Shown here: positions 24,836-35,748 of the stretch, piece by piece
Layout: each line of letters begins with the position of its first letter
How positions within the stretch are numbered: position 1 is the stretch's first letter
Source: Ophioderma brevispina
Lineage: Eukaryota; Echinodermata; Ophiuroidea; Amphilepidida; Ophiodermatidae
Length of the DNA: 64,000 nt
Direction of reading: 5' to 3'
Assembly (NCBI GenBank): GCA_023653785.1
Contig: JAMKCH010002960.1
Coordinates: 1 to 64,000, forward strand
The notes under the pieces: generated by a model
The model's database searches: none
Seen by the model: only the letters and a program-made list of their open reading frames with translations
What the model was told of the DNA's origin: nothing
Translations under genes and position numbers: made by a program

Positions 24836-25385
24836 AATATAGCACGATCTTTTGGAGGGGCCCCCATTTCAAATTGGGAGATTTTACACGTTCATTGGTA
24901 ACTGGCTAGAACTATACCTGTGAATGGTAAGCGCGAAAATGTCTATATGTCACAAACTAGGAATTTTGTACTAGAAGCATTATTAATCGGGATCCCCGAT
25001 AATAATTCACGGCTGCTGGAAACTGGCCTTCCATGTGAAATAGCCGGAAAATGGTGCCATGTACGTGTTACGGCTCATCCATGATTTGTTTGAATAGTTC
25101 GGGCAAGTCAAGTTAGAGGTTATTTCTCTATGGCACTATTTCATCATGGACGGAACATAAACATAGCATTTCCATCTCTGCCGTTAATCCAATCTGGGAT
25201 CCCAATTCGAATACAAATCGCTTATTTTGTGATAAATACGCATTTTTTAGCTCTCGTTCGCAGGTTATATTTCCTAGACAATTACCAACGTACTGTGCAA
25301 AAATATCAAATTGTGAAATTGGGGGCGCTCTTCAAAATGTTGCCAATTGCTTTACGGGTGATGTGCCAAACATTCTTGTTTACAG
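24836..25385. mobile_element. Foldback-like repeat, copy B
   Basis: Inverted arms of about 110 bases. The left GGCCCCCATTTCAAATTGGG...TTGGTAACTGGCTAG side reappears inverted at about 25255-25345 (CTAGACAATTACCAACG and TTGGGGGCGC). It shows family similarity to 7541-8290. It appears to interrupt LINE sequence. Confidence 0.55.
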
Positions 25386-25950
25386 CTTATCTCTTTGTAT
25401 TGATGAAATAAGAGCCTTCAGTGAAGAGGGTGGGCCCCAGTCCACACCATTTACCGCCCATAGCAGCGCGAGTGCTGGGACCCAGAGCCACTGGTCCGGA
25501 GCCCATCGCTAATTGGCCGGCTAGTCTTAGACATCGCTACGTCATGGACTCCCTAGCAGCCAAACCCTGTGTTAATGCTCGGCGAGGAGCTTGAACAGGC
25601 ATGAAAAAACGTTTCGGGTACCTTGGATATCGCTAAATCAACAATCAGGTGGTGCAATCTGAGGTTAGAAACGGGTTTCCGGACAAAAAACCCCTGACCT
25701 CACAGTTTTTTGTAAGCATGACGTGTGGCATGACTTGACGGCAGCAATCGAGAATTGACCGCGGATAAGATGCTTATAAGGTAAGAAAAATGCTTTTAAT
25801 GGATCGTATTTTTTCACGTTTTCGTCTTTTTCCAAATAAACCTATAGTATAAACTAGTCAGCTAACTTACAATTTAGTTAGGAATATTTGGTGCGTAAAT
25901 CGTTACGATAGGCCAACTATTTTGCGCAATATCCATTGTACCGCAATGTA
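25386..25950. other. Unassigned, GC-richer spacer
   Basis: Less AT-rich than its surroundings (GGGACCCAGAGCCACTGG, CTAATTGGCCGGCTAG). No frame is recognisable. It could be a worn LINE segment, since LINE pieces lie on both sides. Confidence 0.3.
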
Positions 25951-26549
25951 CAAAAATCCGAATCAACACTATCTGACCACGGTGTGTGCGTGGAGTTGTC
26001 CGCACGCTAGCCGATTATGACGTGGTTGATAACTCCCTAGCGCAATGAAGATTTGCCAAGGTTTACCAAGATTCAACAATGGGCCGCGCTGTGTGTCAAG
26101 ACGACACGGTAATGGTGCGCAGTCCGAGGCATTTTCTGAGGGGGCGAATTTGCCCCCCTCCCCGATGGTTGCGCCTGGATACTCAGAAACTTGGCTGTGT
26201 GTTTGATCAGACAATGTCCATGAACTAAACATGTGAAGGTCATCCACTATAATCGCCACCTTCGCAATATTTACCAGATCCGTCGCTTTATTCATTGGAG
26301 GGTTGTCATCACCTCGTCATCACCTCGTTATCTCGCATTGACTATGCCCATTCCTAACCTGTATGGATGTTGTCAAAGATCGGAGAGTACACTACAGATA
26401 TTGCAAAATAGAGCAAACCAGGCTGGTGTCCAGAGTTTACGTAAAGGCTTACACGAGTATTATCTCCGTTCGTGGCATGAGAAAGGCTGGGGCGTAGCCA
26501 CCGAAGCCATTATCAGCCAAGAATGGAGAGTTACGAGTGTAATATCGAC
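25951..26549 (+). pseudogene. LINE reverse transcriptase fragment (C-terminal part)
   Basis: Residue strings such as GVCLDQTMSMN near 26190, HYNRHLRNIYQIRRF near 26243, LALTMPIPNLYG near 26330 (frame-shifted SRLDYANSLLYG) and TLQILQNRA near 26393 are typical of the region after the RT catalytic core in CR1-like LINEs. The frame is broken. The right end abuts the TTAA junction of the element at 26554. Confidence 0.65.
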
Positions 26550-26553
26550 TTAA

Positions 26554-29500
26554 CACACATATGGGACGTCACCCTATTGCTTTTTTCGCTCCATTATTTT
26601 GCACGAATGGACGTGTTTTTGAAAATTAGTTGCTCATTCAAAGATAATCAATTACCGATTGAAGCCGGAAATGTATTCACAGGTTTGTCGACTGGTGTGA
26701 TTAAGAGTCTTTAAAAACAGAATACTGGACAAAACATTCTTTAAATTTGTTATAAGATGAGATTAGGTTCAATTATTGACGCATTTCAAGTCCCCGCATC
26801 AGCATTTCGTACTGCAAATTTCATTGGTATAGGTGTGTGGTTGATGTTGTGTCACAGTTGCTACAGGAGTGGATAATATGTACATTTATATTTGATACTC
26901 GTCATTGACTTCAATACCTTGTTGATTAAATTAGAGTTAGAATGCTATGATGGACATTACCGGCTAAATGGTTTTTGTATGGTTTTGGTAAAAAAACGCA
27001 GATTCAAAGAGGTGTTCTCAACTATTTACCACGTATATGGTAAAGCAGACACCTGGGTGTGTATGTAGTGAATTGCTATACAAGTGGATATGAAACCGTT
27101 TCTTGGAATTACAGTTAAATGCACTTGCAACTTGAGATGCCTTGGAATATATGTATTGGATTATGATATGAGTTCGTTAAATGAAATAAACATGAATGTG
27201 GAGATTCCAATCCGAATCTGGAGGGGGTAGGGATTTACGAAGGATGAGGATCTGTACTAGGCTGTATCCATAACCCAGATCTCCAGTAAATTGCGATGCA
27301 GGAATCATAATTCGGGGAAATTACTGATCGACTAAAGGCTCTATATGGGGACAAGATTTCATCGCGTATTTGTATTTCTCTCTGGATATGCCAAGGATTG
27401 AATAGGAACTGTATAGTGTGAGGTGTGGTTGTTTTTTCATATTAGGGCCAAAAATATGTCGGTGAACGCTCGCACACAGTTGTCAAATCGCATTTTACGG
27501 GGCATCGGTTTTTTAAGGAAGTTTTTTTCAATTTATAATCGTGGCCGACTAAAAATGTCGCGGGAAAGGTTTCTACGTACCCCTTTAAAATTTTATTTTC
27601 AGGAGACAATTTTTTTTTGATGACAACCCTCAGAACACTTTAACCCTAAAACCAAAATTTAAACAAAATGTTACATGTAAAACATGAAAAACCTGTGTAG
27701 CGCATAGCCTTATTGAGCGTTAAAGGTGCAGACGAGAGATTTTGAGGCAACCCAACTATTGATGTCATAATAGTAATTTAATATAGATAGATATCTTGCT
27801 GGTTATTTTGCCTACAGAAATGCCTTTAAAAGAGAAAAAAGAGGATTTTGTGATTTGTTGATATTTCAATGTAACAACATAGGCGGAAGTTTGTATGTGA
27901 GCCTAGACGAAAATTAGGAAAATTTCACAATTTTGGACCAAAAAATTTCTTCGATTAATTAGTTATATGTGGGATTTTTTTATGAAAAGCCTTATATCAG
28001 GGCAAAAATCAGTACTGTCGATTTTGTAAGGAACATCTATGTGAAATCTCTCGTTGCACCTTTAATTGGATCTATAGAAAAGCATGGGGCTTTTTGGGGG
28101 ATTTTTCTGTCGTACACGACAGAAAAATCAAAAGCATATAAATTTCAGTATTATTACATTAAGACGGTGTATTCACGCATGTGTGATCGAATGATGTTGA
28201 TATGCATTTCAAATAATGAAAAAAAACTCGGGCTCGAAAAAAAAGGGCGCTTGTTCCTAGAAATGTCCTCTTTTGTCTTTAAATAAAAAATGAAAATTTT
28301 ACGTCGCCATAATTTAATGAAACAAACTGAAATTCACGCATACTTTACACAACTGTTACAGTAGAAAAATACTATGATTAATGATTGAAGCTTAAATCAC
28401 ATAAACAGGGAAACACAATTAAATACATATAAAGAAAACGCACAAAAAGATACAAAAGAGCCAGCAAGTTTCGGTTAGATTTTGACAAATTAAAAAACAC
28501 CAATACTGACCAAAAATATTCTAGGCCAAGTACAAGATTAACAAAGTGAAGACTAAAGGGAAATAAACGTAGATCAAACATGCAGAAAGATAAGATCAAA
28601 TAAGATCAAATAATGTCAAATTTCAAAAAATACTCTCAAACACAAAGAATTTATATAGTTGAAAAATGTATTGCAATCTCCAAGTCAACACAAAAAATAA
28701 AAAGTACATTATTCTTGTGAATGAATTCATAAACTTAAACACTTAAGTGCCCAGCTAAAAAAACTTCCGTAGTGCCCAAGGGGGGGGGGGGGGTCCTAGG
28801 GACCCAACCCAGATAACCACTTTCCCCATGGAGTTTGATCAGAACTAACACAAGTATATGGGGGTCACGTAAGAACCAATACCACCAAATAACCAATTGA
28901 AATCCGAAAATTTGACCTATGACCTATGGCCAATTGAAAATTGTCACTCTCCGAAAAGAGTGGTTCGCACAATTCCTCCTAAGCACATCCAATATAAGGT
29001 TTTGAACCCAAAATAATTCTTATATCTACTCTAGAATAACCAATTTAAAAATATTTTTTTTATGTAAATTAAAATTAATCATAGAGTTTTTTTTTACTTT
29101 TTTTAAAAAATCACCTTATTTTTCCCATAGACTTACACAGTTAAGAGCACGTCAATGACAAAATTAAAAGTGATGCTATCAGCATATAAAGGTTATTAGA
29201 TTTAAGAATTATTAATTATTCATTAATTGCCTCCTAGTAATATATAAGCAAATAAATCCCAAGATTTAATACTTTAATTTTTAATTAGTAAAAATCTTGT
29301 TTTTTTTTCACTTCCGTTAGTGAACAAGGGGGGGGGGGGGGTTCCTAGGGGAGCCCAAACCTAATTATTCTAAGAAGCCGTGGCGGATTGAATTTTTGTA
29401 TCAGGAGAAGCGTATCATAAATCAGACAATTAGCAAAAAACTCTTGAAAAAAATGGATTGCGTAACAGAGAAATCGCAAAAAATCAAATGTACTATGGAA

Positions 29501-29854
29501 CCCCCCCCCCCCCTTGGGGCACTTAAAATGTGTTAAACAAAAAATCAACCAACACACAAACTAAAGGAACGAACCAAAAATTAACTCGATGTATGGTATG
29601 ATATCGTTATTTTCTGTGATTTTTCATCAAACGGAATATATTTTCTAAATTGTGCCCATAGTGTAATACCTGCTTTGTATTTTTTTTCCGCATTGTTTTG
29701 CGCGAATGTGGAGCGAATGTATCCAATAACTCGCCATTCGTAAAACTCGGCGGCGAAAGCAGTCACTTTTCTGAGTTACGAATGGCGTGTTGTTACTTTC
29801 GCTCCATTGGTGCAAATATGGGCGAAAAAACAATAGGTACGTCACATATGTGTG
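26554..29854. mobile_element. 3.3-kb element with TTAA target duplication
   Basis: TTAA at 26550-26553 and 29855-29858 bracket inverted ends: CACACATATGGGACGTCACC on the left and its near-complement on the right. Inverted similarity covers about 65 bases (the CGCTCCATT and GAATGGCGTG blocks). The TTAA site suits piggyBac-type insertion, but the ends do not show the usual CCC start. No open frame resembles a transposase. The longest frames are low-complexity, Phe-rich readings of AT-rich DNA. It contains a nested MITE at 27720-28065. Two G-run landmarks (about 28780 and 29330) also occur in the other copies. Confidence 0.65.
27720..28065. mobile_element. TTAA-type MITE, copy 4
   Basis: Starts TTAAAGGTGCAGACGAGAG and ends CTCTCGTTGCACCTTTAA. 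It is 346 bp long, nested in the 3.3-kb element, and matches the copy at 22502-22845. Confidence 0.75.
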
Positions 29855-29869
29855 TTAATTTTATAGAAG

Positions 29870-30330
29870 GACATCTGCTACTCCACTCCTCAACTCCATT
29901 GGCTACCGATTAATGAGCGGTGTTGTCTGTAAGCAAATGCTCTCTTCTCTGCAGGTATTTCTGGATAAATGTACTCAAGATTTGCCCCAATACTTTCTCT
30001 ATATATTCCATTCCTTACATGCCAGGTTTGCGGTCAAAAATACAACGCACTCCTCACTGTTCCTCGTAAAAAGGGTCAGTGGGTTTTAGCAATGCGGGTC
30101 CCTCACCTATGAAAACTCTTTTCCCATCTCCGTTCGCCACTCCAGATCCATCCTCAAAACCTTTAAGAAAACAACAAAAGAAAAACACTATTTCATTTGG
30201 TACATGTATACCATGCCTCATTAGCTGTTCAGCGCACTTTTTCTTTGATGTGCTACTGTTGTAATTCTTTATCTCAGGTTCATCAGGTCTCAAATCTACT
30301 ACTATTATTATGCATTAAGGCCTCAATAGT
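29870..30330 (+). pseudogene. LINE 3' terminal coding fragment
   Basis: Frames read LHWLPI near 29898, CTQDLPQYF near 29970, the motif SNAGPS near 30090, and then a poorly conserved PSPFATPDPSSKPLRK stretch and a FHLVYV-like tail. This is the usual C-terminal order of CR1-like LINE proteins (HWLP, then ANAGPSLWN-like, then a Lys-rich FKxxLKTYLF end). It directly follows the right TTAA of the 3.3-kb element. Confidence 0.6.
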
Positions 30331-30546
30331 ATAGTAATTTCTTTAATTTACGTTTTACAAATAAAAAAAAAGGGGCCCCGCTTTGACCTCAATTGATATG
30401 CGCTACATCTAACGCTCTGTGTTGTCTTGTATTGTATTATTCATGCACACTTAGTTTTCTTAAAATAAGCGATCAACGATGCATCCCACGACCCAGTAGC
30501 TTCCAGTAGAATCCCGCACTATAATGAGTTGTGTTCATTATTCTGC

Positions 30547-30909
30547 CTATTCCATATGTATTTTGTTGATAGCAAACCCGGTCACTGAATGTGAAATATT
30601 GTAGAAAGACACTGTATCTTTGGGGAAACTTTCCGGAGGATTAATGACTGACATTGGTAGATCAGATGACATGATGACCATGATGGTTGTTGCCAACATC
30701 GTCAAAAGATGGATCCTTCGCAACACCCAGGTGCCCAGTGTAGACCTCAATATGAGGTCCCTTCCAATATGGGAAATCAGTAAAAAGTAATGAAGTATAT
30801 ACACATTAGGTTTTAGAGAATCATTATATCCCTGTTCACTATATTTTAAATATGAGTTATATGCCTGCTGATAAGTCCATGGGGTCTCAAAACTAAACCA
30901 AAACCGCAA
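30547..30909 (-). other. 120-codon open frame, unrecognised
   Basis: One of the longer open frames in the window. I do not recognise it. It includes a hydrophobic stretch (about residues 57-80) and a run of plausible composition near the end (PPESFPKDTVSFYNISHS). No clear splice sites or neighbours support it. It lies between two LINE fragments and may be part of a retroelement or chance. Confidence 0.2.
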
Positions 30910-30939
30910 TTATCCTGTGCCAAGGTTAATACCCACTAA

Positions 30940-32160
30940 TGCCAACTAATACGGCCTATTGCGCTTAACAAAAATTTTAGGTCGTGTCTTCGAAGCTTTA
31001 TTGGCTAATTGGCTTTGAGACTATTTTTCTTAAAAGTTTGGACTGTAAACAATATGGTAATGTTCAAGCAAACCAGTAGTACTCTTCCCTTGGTTGACAT
31101 GCTCAACCTGTTGTTTCAGGTATTGATAATCTGGAAAATATGCAACTCTGTGTACTGTGGACTTTACCAAAGCTTTTGACCGCATAAATTATAATGTTGC
31201 CGTCACTAAAAATCATCAACTCGGGGGTGAGACACCATCATCTTCACAATCTGTATTTTTTTACCAATCGTACTCAGTGCGTCATATTTAGGGGACTCCT
31301 TCAATTTTAAAGACCACACCTGCACAAAAAAGTGTCCCCCAGGTACCAAACTGGGGCCTGGTTTTTTCAGTGTCGTGGTCAATGATGCGGCTGTACTACA
31401 GATTCCCCGTTGGATGTTTGTTGATGATCTCACTCTTGGCGAAATTGTAAATGTTAAGTCAGATTCTCCGCCGTAACTTCAATACCATCTCAATGCCCTT
31501 GATGAATGGTGTAAAGAACATGATATGCTTCCAAAGCCTTCCAAATACCATATCCTACATGTTAGCTTTATGAAAACACCAATCCAGTACCCCCAGCTTA
31601 GTCTTGGTGGTGAAATTCTTGAAACAACATGAAGTTGCTTGGTCTGGTCATTCAAAATAATTTAGGTTGGGATATACAGGTGAAAAACATGATATCTAAG
31701 GCTAGCAAACGGCTGTTTCTGCTATATTCACTCAGAGGGTTTGGAGCTCCTGTTGAGGACATGCTGACCATATATCAGATCTATGTCCGCCCTTTGCTCG
31801 AATGCGTCTGTTTGGCATTCAAGTCTCACAAAACAGTCTTTCCAATTGGAAAGGATACAAAAACGCTCTTGCAGGATCATCCTTGGAAAAGAATATCAAC
31901 ATTATGATGATCATGTGCTCTCACGTTCTTGAATCTCACTAGCCTTTCCCGGCGAAGGGAGGATTTAGTTCTGAAATTTGGTCAGCAGGTCCTCCATTCT
32001 GATAGAGATCGTCACATCCTGCCTAAAAAAAGGAAAATCATTTCAACCTCAGGAAAAGCACAAGATTTGAGCTTCCAAAAATGTGTACCTATCGTTACAA
32101 GAACTCCACTATCCCATTTGTCATTCAAAAACTATACTCCTGGTTAACTCAACTTTTTCT
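30940..32160 (+). pseudogene. LINE reverse transcriptase fragment
   Basis: Ordered RT features: TKILGRVFEALLANWL near 30985, TVDFTKAFDRI near 31157 (motif A), VPQVPNWGLVF-like near 31336 where PQGTKLGPVLF is expected (motif B), WMFVDDLTLGE near 31410 (catalytic Asp pair), LNALDEWCKEHDMLPKPSK near 31490, then an uninterrupted 92-codon frame at 31629-31907 (LGLVIQNNLGWDIQVKNMIS, SKRLFLLYSLRGFG) and SLSRRREDLVLKFGQQVL near 31941. At least five frame changes are needed. A 5'-truncated, inactive copy. Confidence 0.85.
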
Positions 32161-32665
32161 AATTATATTGTGCTTTACTATTTTTTTATCATGTTTGCTC
32201 TTTCCTTTGAATTTTACTTATTTTAAATGTTGTATATTCTAAATGTGTTTCTTTCTGTAGTTTAATTTTTAAATGTCTCATATTTTGAACTTTAAACATA
32301 TCTATATCTTATGTATATTTGTATTTTAATATTGTAAAGCTAACGCTTTTCAGCATATGCTGCCTGTTAGCTGTTTTTATATACCTCCCCATATACTATA
32401 TTACGAACATTTTCCATTATTATCAATGATATTGTTTTTGATGACTAATACATATAGCCTGGCTTCCGCTTAAAAAAACTTTGCACATCTTACAAAATTA
32501 ATACTTGTTAATCAGGGCTCAAAACATGCACCTTTTTCTTAAATGATTTGGCCATACTGTCTTAATTTTACAACTTAATGTAATTGGATAAGTAGACACG
32601 TGTAAACAACTGCGTATAATATTTTTTTTCCTTTTTTACACAGCTACCTAAATTGTGTTCCCCAG

Positions 32666-32863
32666 GGCCAAAAGGTGACAATAACGGCTGAGATCCTCAA
32701 GAAAGGCAAGGTTCTGGTATTCACCAAAGCAACATTGTTGAACGAAAATGGAGACATCGTAGCCTTAGGACACCATACGATAAGAAAATTAACAGAGTCG
32801 TTGCCGCAATTTGTTTTCTATACGCAGGGGAGGCAAAGTAAATTTCTGAGGGGAAAATCATGA
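32666..32863 (+). CDS. ACOT13: ACOT13-type acyl-CoA thioesterase, last exon (partial)
   Basis: Hotdog-fold (4HBT) thioesterases of the ACOT13/THEM2 group hydrolyse medium- and long-chain fatty acyl-CoA at mitochondria and in cytosol. Seen: a pyrimidine-rich tract and CCCCAG acceptor end at 32665, then a phase-0 exon whose peptide starts GQKVTITAEILKKGKVLVFT and continues to NGDIVALGHHTIRK. This corresponds to the last beta strands and the conserved final G-x-HT of ACOT13, where the vertebrate protein has VITAHVLKQGKTLAFT and GRHT. The upstream hotdog helix and catalytic HGG-Asp region are not in this exon and I did not find their exons in the window. LINE sequence fills the space upstream. 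The frame runs about 26 residues past the usual end (LTESLPQFVFYTQ and on) before TGA at 32861-32863. The end may be a lineage extension, or the real stop may follow an unrecognised donor. Confidence 0.65.
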   Translation, partial: GQKVTITAEILKKGKVLVFTKATLLNENGDIVALGHHTIRKLTESLPQFVFYTQGRQSKFLRGKS

Positions 32864-33007
32864 AATTAACATAAAATTTGACAATTTTAGTATTGTTGTC
32901 CTCCCCCTGTGCTTGCTCATAGCAAGACCAAGAAATCTCCGTTTTTCTTTATGAATGCGTTTATCTGAAATTGTTGGTTAAATATTTTCCGGTTAAAAGT
33001 TTTCTTG
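32864..33007. other. Likely 3' UTR/downstream of ACOT13-type exon
   Basis: AT-rich sequence directly after the stop. No canonical AATAAA was found close by. Confidence 0.3.
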
Positions 33008-33380
33008 TGTTTGCTTTGGCCATATGCCCAGGCCGATTGCAGCCAAACTTAGAAGAACCACAGGCCCAAGACTCATTTGGAGGTGTTCAAAAGATGACAT
33101 CTAGTGACCCCTATGTGACCTTTGACCCCATTTTGTACAACTCTATGAAACACCATTTCTATAACTACCAAACTTGCTAAAAAGAATCACTAGGCCAAGA
33201 CCAATGCGTGGTTTACATTGGTTGACCTCTCATAACCTTTCGTAATTCGTTTGTTTTAGGCTAGTATGCTCAGTCTGATTGCAGCCAAATTTGATCAAAC
33301 GAACAAGTGACCCAAGCCTCGTGAGGAATGTTCAGGGAATGACCTTCGTTGACCCCTATGTGACCTTTGATCACCTTGTG
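33008..33380. repeat. Diverged tandem pair (~240-bp unit)
   Basis: Two consecutive units share GATTGCAGCCAAA (33037 and 33279), GACCCCTATGTGACCTTTGA (about 33107 and 33349) and intervening ATGACnT blocks, spaced about 242 bases. The two units have drifted considerably. Noncoding. Confidence 0.6.
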
Positions 33381-33585
33381 CATATGTTACACCATTTCCG
33401 ATCGCGAAGAGGGGCAATACTCGTGTTTTTTCTTGTTTACCTATGGAAGTGGTAAAGTAGACATCGTAACAACTCACATAGGTAAACCTCATCAATACAC
33501 ATCAATGTGAACCGATTGGCACTATACTACAATTACTAGATTACTTCACCGTTTAGACTTTTGGGCAAGTTCTAAGGATTAAAAT

Positions 33586-34035
33586 AATGTATAGTTTGCC
33601 TTATCTACGTGGAATAGCTAGTTCGATAGCTATAGGGGTTGTTCTTCTTCAACAGAAAACTGTTCAAGGTCATCCATGGACTGAAAGGTAAGAATGAACA
33701 GATTCCTATTAAAACGGTGTCAAATGTCTTATTAGGTATTAACCCCAAGTATACATTTCGTGCAAATTTATAGTTTTCAATATATGTTTCTAGAGCAAAA
33801 CGTGTTTAAGGTCTACAGAGTCGATTAGTGGTGGCCATCTTTATTCTTGAAAAGTACACACCGAAGGGATTAAAAGAAAAGTTCTTAGTCTAAGATGACC
33901 AAACGAATAATTTGCCACCAGGTTCGACGAAATCGGAGAACGCCAGAATGTTGCTCCAGGATGACCTTGAACCGTTTTTGCCTTATAGCTAGCTATTGAA
34001 CTATTGTCCACAGATAAGCCAAAATATGTCTGACA
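33586..34035. mobile_element. Inverted-repeat element, GGATGACCTTGA family
   Basis: The left arm (ATAGTTTGCCTTATCTACG...GTTCAAGGTCATCCATGG) and right arm (CCAGGATGACCTTGAACC...GCCTTATAGCTAGC) are inverted over about 95 bases with mismatches. A related element lies at 55310-55755. Noncoding. Confidence 0.5.
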
Positions 34036-34721
34036 AACATATCGTCGAGCAAATAAACTCAACGAGAACACTTTTATTTTTGATAAAAGACATTTGATTA
34101 TTTCAAGGAGTAAAGATAGTCATTCCAGCTAGCTTAAAAAGAACAACAGAAAGTGCCCAGGAGAGATATACAGGCTGTCCCAAAAAATGTTAACACTCGG
34201 GACAAAGGCATGAGTCTTTGTTTGGTATCCCTTTAAAAGCCAATAAAATAAGCTTTAATTTGCCATTTCATTCCAATCCGATATATAGAACAAAAGATAT
34301 GCTTCATTAATTATGAGAGGAGTGGGCAAAATCAACTTGGTCCGATTTCTGTCTTAAAGCATTTGAAATGTATGATGCAACATGAATACACTTGGCTTCA
34401 TTGCAAATTCAATCTTAAAATCTGAAAAGGAAATAAATAGATCTTGTCGTGTTCTTCTATTAAAGAAAAACTTGGAAATTCCTGTCACCGTGTTTTACCT
34501 AACGCTCATCGTTGGATCTACCACAACTGTTCTTCTAACAAGATAAATGTTAGCTTGAGTTCTTGCCATTCTGGTCCGTAATGGGTCCGTTTGGCCTGCT
34601 GCTGTTGTCTTTTCTGCCAGCTTCATTAATCCGTGTAGGCCTATTATCAGAGGTTTCTCTTTCTTTTTTGTTTGCTTCCGTGTTTTTGTTGTTTATTCTG
34701 TGAACAGAATCATAGATTTTC

Positions 34722-34891
34722 GGGTGTCTCGAAACATCAGACCTCGAAACAACAGACCTCAGACCTCGAAACATCAGACCCGGAAGTAAATTCACTTCCG
34801 GGTCTGATGTTTCGAGGTCTGATGTTTCGAGACACCCGGGGGGGGTCTCGAAACATCAGACCTCGAAACAACAGACCTCAGACCCGGAAGT
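34722..34891. repeat. 15-bp array in inverted arrangement, array 1
   Basis: Units of GGTCTGATGTTTCGA and its complement TCGAAACATCAGACC, bounded by CCGGAAGT/ACTTCCGG modules and by GGGTGTCTCG/CGAGACACCC caps. The units run inward on one strand, switch at ACTTCCGG, and switch again at a G-run, forming consecutive hairpins. Confidence 0.85.
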
Positions 34892-35561
34892 GATTTTTCC
34901 CCGAAGTAAACATTTCAATCTCGGGTGTGATTTTTGAAATTCAAGTAGACCCTCACCGTACCTTGGCACGGGTAAGTATTGTACGTGCCGCTAAATTGAG
35001 TTTTCAAGGTCAAGTTCACGCGATGTTTGTTTGATCGCGAGTCATTCTTATTAGTATTGTAAGTTTACCGCAATGTGTCGTGAAGTTAATCACTGAAGTC
35101 CCAAGTATTTAGCCCGAATATCATTATGCCACGAGCAGGGCTCGCGCAAAGGATTTTTATTTGTTTAGCAATTTTTGCAACAGCTCTTGCTTTGATTATG
35201 TTGATAGAGCAAACGTACACAAATGTATAGGAAAAATTGCTACACAATCTTAAAATTGCATAGCAAATGGCAGAAAATGTGTAGCAAACTGCTATGCTAA
35301 ACAAGCTATCGGGAGCCCTGGCCACGAGGAAGCGTTCTTCCTTCGTACTGAACATTGTGTAATCTTTATCTTTCGCTTGCAGGCCTACAATTTACATTGT
35401 GAGGTGCATCCAGCAGTCTAAGCGTATACTATTGCACCTTATGCCTGTACCGTATTGGAAATTTACGGCAGAACGTTCACGGGCAAAACATGGTCGTCGA
35501 AGTTGTATTCGATGCTCAATTTTAATAATAGGCCTAATATTTGGCGATCTTTAAGTGAAAT

Positions 35562-35748
35562 TACTTCCGGGTCTGATGTTTCGAGGTCTGATGTTTCGAG
35601 GTCTGATGTTTCGAGGTCTGATGTTTCGAGACACCCCCCCCCCCCCGGGTGTCTCGAAACATCAGACCTCGAAACATCAGACCCGGAAGTAACATCACTT
35701 CCGGGTCTGAGGTCTGATGTTTCGAGGTCTGATGTTTCGAGACACCCT
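35562..35748. repeat. 15-bp array in inverted arrangement, array 2
   Basis: Same units and caps as array 1, with four consecutive GGTCTGATGTTTCGA units, a central C-run, then inverted units and a second hairpin. Outer caps (GATTTTC beside GGGTGTCTCG in array 1; CGAGACACCC beside TAGATTTTC in array 2) mirror each other. Confidence 0.85.
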
